Below are positions 59,458-64,000 of a stretch of DNA of 64,000 bases, in pieces. Made by a program: the position numbers and the translations under genes. The number at the start of each line of letters is the position of its first letter. Positions within the stretch are counted from its first letter, which is position 1. The DNA comes from Acanthococcus lagerstroemiae (lineage: Eukaryota; Arthropoda; Insecta; Hemiptera; Eriococcidae): assembly GCA_031841125.1 (NCBI GenBank), contig JAJSSI010000017.1:166213-230212 (forward strand), read 5' to 3'. Below the pieces are notes generated by a model. It saw nothing but the letters and a program-made list of their open reading frames with translations, did not search any database and was not told where the DNA came from.

Positions 59458-60640
59458 CTATTGTCGGCCGTTATAAACGCTCCTCTCAAAACTCGTTGAC
59501 GCGTGATTTCGCGCTGCCAATAAATTCGCGACGTTCGTTTCTTTGGATTTGGTTTCGATTTTCTTGAAATTACGAATCCACGTGATAATGTCGACCGAAA
59601 CGTTGACGTAATTCATGTTTTTCAACGCGTTGACTATTCCCTGCACGAACGAGCAGCGCGTGTAATAATTGTAACGCGATTCGATATTAGCGGCGACGGC
59701 GGTAGTGTTTGGAAACGACGACGATGAAAACGACGATGATATCGTCGCTCGAGCACGAGAAGACGATGATTTTTGTAAACGCGAATAACGATGTTCGTCC
59801 TCGTCCGCGATACGCGTCAACAGGTGTTTATTGCACAGTACGAAATTGCCGTAACCGTCGGTGACGACGTGCGAATGCACCATATCAACGGGTTTATTTT
59901 GTTTTTTGTATTTTTCGCCGTTCGCGTACAGCGTGCGATACAGTATGGCTTCGTACATCAGCATAAAGTACGGAAAAGTGCCGCACATTACGTGTTTGTC
60001 GTACGTACAAATCATGGGCTTGTCGTCGGCTCGACGCGTCAATGGTTCCCAAAACTCGTTGGATGTTTCTTGAAGCGTCAGTTTGAGCGGTGGCGGCGCG
60101 TTATATTTGGTCAGGCCGTACGTTGATATCGCCTTGACATTTTTAATGGGCACGACGTGGTATTGAATGCCGTCGACGAATTCGACGAAACACTCGCCTC
60201 GCGAATGAAAGAAACACATTATTCGATTTATCGGCATAAACGTCGATAGGGATTTATCGATTATCGCCGACATCGAGACGGGTAAAGTATTTGTCGTCGA
60301 TGCGTTCGCTGTTGCGGATGTTGTATTCGTTATCGACGACTCGGGCTGTTGTGACGGTAATTGATTCGTCATCGGCATCGATGGTGGTGGTGACAACGAC
60401 AACAACGGCGGCGGCGGCTGCGGCGGCATTTGAGATAGTGCAAAACGAGACGTCGTGGGTAATGGAATTTGTCGCGGCTGCGACTGCCGTCTGTGAGGTT
60501 TTCGCTCGTCGTTGCCGTTTGTATTTTGTTTCAGCGGCTCGACTCGACGCGCATTCGTCGATAATATCGAATTACGAGTAGCGCGTCGAACATCTCGATC
60601 GTTTTGATTCATTCGTCGACGCGCGATTACGTTGATATAG

Positions 60641-60689
<49 letters not shown>

Positions 60690-61194
60690 TATTATTGTCT
60701 TCGCGACAAAGAGTATTACCGAAATTATCATTCCGGATATTTTCGTTGACCTCGTTATTGTCGACGATATCGATTGTCGTCGCAGCAACGACGGCACCGT
60801 TGTTTGGTCGTTCGTAATTTATTCGACGTCGCCGTTGTCGCGGTTCTTCTTTTTGATTATGTTTTTCGATCGAATCTAATCGAATTTTCTTTATTTTTTC
60901 GTTATTATCGATCTTTGCGTCATCGCAACTATAATCGTCGTCCATCGGTATTGGTGAATTATCAAAATTTCGAATAGTTGTGCCAAAATTATCGAAATCC
61001 AATATCGTTATCATATCGTCATCATCATCGTCGTCGTCGTCATTTTTCTCGTTACTGTCGCCGTTATTGGGTATTTTTGTCATTTTTGAATCAGAAAATT
61101 CGAGATCTCGACGTATTCGTTCGATCGTTTCGATTTCCTCGGGGGACAAATTACTCGAATACGCGAAATTCGAACGAGTTGTCGCATTTTTCAT
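59458..61194 (-). CDS. Hypothetical protein with globular C-terminal half
   Basis: The protein is 578 residues. The first 310 are Asp, Asn, Arg, Pro and Thr-rich, with a run of 14 Asp from a CAT/ATC triplet repeat near 60640-60690. The C-terminal 250 residues look folded and rich in aromatic residues and Cys (RIMCFFHSRGECFVEFVDGI, PMICTYDKHVMCGTFPYFML, SHVVTDGYGNFVLCNKHLLT, NYYTRCSFVQGIVNALKNMN). No membrane segment is present and no family is recognised. It is a conserved-looking domain with a disordered leader, the same build as many other proteins here. Confidence 0.65.
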
Positions 61195-61261
61195 TTTCGA
61201 ATACGAGCGTGCGCACGTATACGCGCGTAAAATAGTTCACTAACGCGAAAACGTTGCTCAA

Positions 61262-62303
61262 ATGCAAAGGTATTATTGCATTCTTAGCGCGATAAACGAT
61301 GCTCGAGATATTACAGCGCTAGGATCGGAATATTGGTCGTTAATGACATCGTCGTTGCCGCTACAGAGACGACAACGAAAAATGCAATTTTACAAAAACG
61401 TTCGCGAAACCGTAACGTTGTCGTCGTCGTTGTTGTCGTCGTCGTTGTTTGATCGTACGATGGCGTACCGGAATATAGAATTACGCGTACGAGAATGGTT
61501 GTTTGGCGACACTACGATTATCCCTGCCGATGACGATAATCGTGACGAAGATTGCGTCAATAGCTACAATTTTTGCGCGAAAAACGACAATAACGACGTC
61601 GGCACTAATTTGAATCGTAATCTCGTTATACTACATTACGATCAACGTCAAAATTTTGAAATAATATCGGTAAGTATTTATGGGCGAGTATTTTTCTTAA
61701 AAAAAAAAAAATTAAAATTCATTTTTTTTCACGCGTACGTATATACTTGTGCAGGATTCGATGCCAGTGCCGTGTGCCGAAAGAATTCGGAAAATCGATA
61801 TAACGGGCGATAGTGGAAAAAAAAAATTCGACTATGCCGCCGACAACGTTAACGAAGGAAGAACCAGCGTGCTTTGGTCGATCCGACGAAACGACGAAAA
61901 TACAATTTTTTTACATTTATCGAGAATCGTTGCGACGCGGTCGCCGCAAATACCAGCATCGACGTCGTTTTCAAAAAGATCATCAAATTTATCGAGGACT
62001 ACGACGACGACCACAGCCCGTTTGCCACCGACGTCGACTTTACGTTCGACGTATTCGACGTTGATACCGTTGTCGCGCCGTCGATGCTCGACCTCGTCGT
62101 CGTCGTGTCGAGATACGCAAAAACCGAGTTATATAGAAAACTCGATGCGTAACGAGGGCGGCAATTACGTTAAAAGGGTCGACAACAACGATATCGATAA
62201 ATCTTATGAAGAAAACATCGACCAATCAATCGCCATTCGACAACGAGCTCTATCCATATTAAATAGTCGCAAAGTATTGTATTTACTTGTGGAGTATAGA
62301 TAG
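61262..62303 (+). CDS. Spliced gene of unknown function with an apparent frame break
   Basis: Exon 1 is 61262-61669 (136 codons); exon 2 starts at 61755 after an 85-base intron, phase 0. As read, exon 2 stays open to 62303. From about 61906, however, this frame becomes Arg/Ser/Thr-rich, shadow-like, while another frame ending at 62152 reads as normal protein with C-ending codons (segments IKFIEDYDDDH and DVDFTFDVFDVD). That second frame has stops before about 61850, so the switch must lie after it; the T7 run at 61906-61912 is the likely site. A sequencing length error, a mutation or slippage are all possible. The last 50 residues before 62303 again look protein-like. No family is recognised. 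Confidence 0.55.
61670..61754 (+). other. Spliceosomal-type intron (85 bases)
   Basis: Starts GTAAGT and ends TTGTGCAG. It includes an A-run and a T8 pyrimidine tract. Without splicing, exon 1 runs into a stop at 61811-61813. Confidence 0.7.
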
Positions 62304-62771
62304 ATTGAAAATGTGTTTTGAGACGCGACTCGATCGTTGAATAATACGACAAAGTCGGGAGGAAAAAAAAATACCGAATTCGTATACGAGCACGGATAAG
62401 AATTAGTTGAAAAGAATAAAAACGAGCGAACGACCATCGTGATAAATTTTTCATCGATCTTATTATCGTGTGTCTATAACCATCGTCGACCTCCCGTTTC
62501 GACTATCGGCATCGAGATTTTATTATAAAATTTGACGCGCAAAAAAAATATATTCTATCCGACGCTGTTCTTTACTCGTTGCTAAATCGATTTCGTAATA
62601 ACGGCGTAGTCATCGTTATCGTCGTCGACGTATTCTTCGCCGCATCATCATCGTCATCATCATCGTTGCCCTCGTCGTCGATATAATTGTCGCTTATTCG
62701 TGACTACCCGTCCATCTGAACGCGCACGTACACACACGTTCATCGACGACGCATACATCGTGCCGTAAAAA
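62304..62771. other. Intergenic region, no gene seen
   Basis: A 468-base gap with stops in all plus frames. It is AT-rich at 62350-62570, with GTCGTC and CATCAT triplet runs near 62620-62680. It probably holds the promoter of the membrane protein at 62772. I see nothing else. Confidence 0.45.
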
Positions 62772-63143
62772 ATGACCACAGCACCGGGTCGAATGTCGTC
62801 GATGACGCAGAATATGCGATCGACGATAAATTCGGCGTTACTGCGAAATTGCGATAATATGGAAGTACCGTTGAAACGGGCCAACATCATTACTCTATTG
62901 TCGGCCATAATAACGATTATTTTGGTATTGTTTTTGTACCTGTTTAATCGTTACTACACCGTGCCGGACGGTGATCAAGAAAAACGTAAACGAAAAGAGA
63001 GAATCATCGGTATAGCCTGGTGGGTACTCGTCGTATTTTCCACGATAACCGTATTGAGTTCGGGATACATGTATCCGAATGTCAAAAAAGTGATCGAATG
63101 CGTCTCGAATATGACCGCAGGTGGAGGCGGCGGAGGTAATTGA
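62772..63143 (+). CDS. Small two-pass membrane protein
   Basis: The protein is 123 residues. Transmembrane helices lie at about 38-58 (IITLLSAIITIILVLFLYLF) and 78-98 (IIGIAWWVLVVFSTITVLSS), separated by a basic loop (KRKRKER). It ends with a short tail bearing one Cys, an NMT sequon and a Gly run. The topology and size are like small conserved envelope proteins of this virus class, but I cannot name one. The stop codon overlaps the next ATG (TGATG). Confidence 0.7.
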   Translation: MTTAPGRMSSMTQNMRSTINSALLRNCDNMEVPLKRANIITLLSAIITIILVLFLYLFNRYYTVPDGDQEKRKRKERIIGIAWWVLVVFSTITVLSSGYMYPNVKKVIECVSNMTAGGGGGGN

Positions 63144-64000
63144 TGAAACGATTATACGTAATTTTGTTTTTTTTTATCTTAGCATACGTGTGCACGCGTA
63201 CCCGTAATAAAACTTCATACGTCGAGTGTTCTTCGTCGTACGCGGTCGAGTTTTTTTGTCTTTTTACGAATCACATAATCAGACTTTTGTTGTTATCGGC
63301 GTCGACGATCGATCATCAACGGCGAGGCGATCGTTATATTTATCGACATTTACGCCTTGGATCGGTAGTAATTGGGAAAAAAATGTCGAATCATCCCGGT
63401 GAAAATGGAAGTTTGGAATTCGAATCGACGTTTAAAATCGGTATAGATCGAGAATTGTACGACGAATACGCGTTAAAATTCGACCTCGATTCGTGCCCGA
63501 AATACAACGAGGACGACGACGCGAATAAAGATTCCAACGGTAATAACAAAGACGACGACGACGTAGACAGCGGTAACGGTAACGATAATGCCAATGACGA
63601 CGACAAGTATAATCATCGTTGTCGTCACCGCCATTGTCGTCGTAGTAGTCGTAACGTCCAACGCCCCAGATACGTGCGATCGGAAAATTGTATATTACAC
63701 TTTGACGACGACACGCGCATCAGCGAATGTCGACACGAGCGGAAAATCATTAAACGTTCCAAACGCGCGGCTTTATTTTGCGACGACGTGTTTTACCCGA
63801 TAGTTCGTACCGTGGCCAGCGAGAAATTGATCGATCTTGGCGCGTACGCGTTCACGCCGAAAATCATAAAATTTACGCATCGTCGCGTTCTCAGACCGAC
63901 GCGCGAGCACGTGCGCAAAGTACTCGTCGCGTTCGCCGATCGGCATTCGTTGGATCGCGAGCTCGTCGACGATTACGCGACATCGCTGCGATTTCGACTG
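63143..64000 (+). CDS. Hypothetical protein, cut by the window end
   Basis: The frame is open from ATG 63143 to the last base, 286 codons so far. From that start the protein begins with a signal-anchor-like segment (MKRLYVILFFFILAYV) and a second hydrophobic stretch near 45-55. An alternative ATG at 63383 would remove both and start a hydrophilic protein. I prefer 63143, because the 80 codons between are open and overlap the previous stop in the compact style seen elsewhere, but this is uncertain. Beyond 63383 there is an Asp/Asn run, a His/Arg/Cys cluster (HRCRHRHCRR), and an ordinary folded-looking segment (LFCDDVFYPIVRTVASEKLI). No family is recognised. Confidence 0.55.
   Translation, partial: MKRLYVILFFFILAYVCTRTRNKTSYVECSSSYAVEFFCLFTNHIIRLLLLSASTIDHQRRGDRYIYRHLRLGSVVIGKKMSNHPGENGSLEFESTFKIGIDRELYDEYALKFDLDSCPKYNEDDDANKDSNGNNKDDDDVDSGNGNDNANDDDKYNHRCRHRHCRRSSRNVQRPRYVRSENCILHFDDDTRISECRHERKIIKRSKRAALFCDDVFYPIVRTVASEKLIDLGAYAFTPKIIKFTHRRVLRPTREHVRKVLVAFADRHSLDRELVDDYATSLRFRL

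Noticed and set aside
60604..60879. Poly-Ile frame on the plus strand
   Set aside because: Antisense of the CAT/ATC triplet run that encodes Asp in the minus-strand gene.

Overview
The window is a stretch of a large double-stranded DNA virus genome, most likely an arthropod virus of the class Naldaviricetes (the baculovirus, nudivirus, hytrosavirus, nimavirus and filamentous-virus group). The support is four recognisable core genes: a family B DNA polymerase, PIF-0/P74, PIF-5/ODV-E56 and the P33 sulfhydryl oxidase. A superfamily 1 helicase and two deoxynucleoside-kinase-like genes, both usual in nudivirus-type genomes, fit as well. I cannot assign a family. Genes lie on both strands and are tightly packed, with TATA-like boxes in divergent promoters and AATAAA signals after stops. 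At least three genes carry short GTAAGT...AG introns. Transcription therefore looks nuclear and host-like. Proteins are full of Asp, Asn, Ser, Thr and Arg runs from GAC/GAT/TCG/ACG/CGT triplet repeats, so most genes are longer than their relatives and throw long shadow ORFs on the opposite strand.

Layout. 1-2.5 kb: 3' part of a Fanzor/TnpB-like RNA-guided nuclease gene. 2.6-10.2 kb: a spliced small gene, DNA polymerase and PIF-0. 10.6-16.6 kb: SF1 helicase and a membrane protein. 16.7-18.7 kb: a nested inverted-repeat region, candidate replication origin, built from copies of a unit with a GCGTGACGTCACGC palindrome. 18.7-25 kb: a type I membrane glycoprotein and three unknown genes, all minus strand. 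25-43 kb: a degenerate nucleoside kinase, two coiled-coil genes, several unknowns, and a second nucleoside kinase with an intact P-loop. 43-51 kb: unknowns, PIF-5, a small membrane protein and P33. 51-54 kb: a second, full-length copy of the Fanzor-like gene in the same orientation. 54-64 kb: small membrane and low-complexity proteins, two spliced genes, and a gene cut by the window end.

How the genes work together: polymerase, helicase and nucleoside kinases form a replication and nucleotide-supply set. PIF-0 and PIF-5 belong to the oral-infectivity entry complex. P33 makes disulfides during virion assembly. The exceptional element is the pair of near-identical Fanzor-like nucleases. Both end in the same three consecutive hairpins across the stop codon, and similarity stops about 10 bases later. 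That is the arrangement expected of a guide-RNA scaffold followed by a variable guide. This is an inference from sequence; no RNA or activity has been seen.
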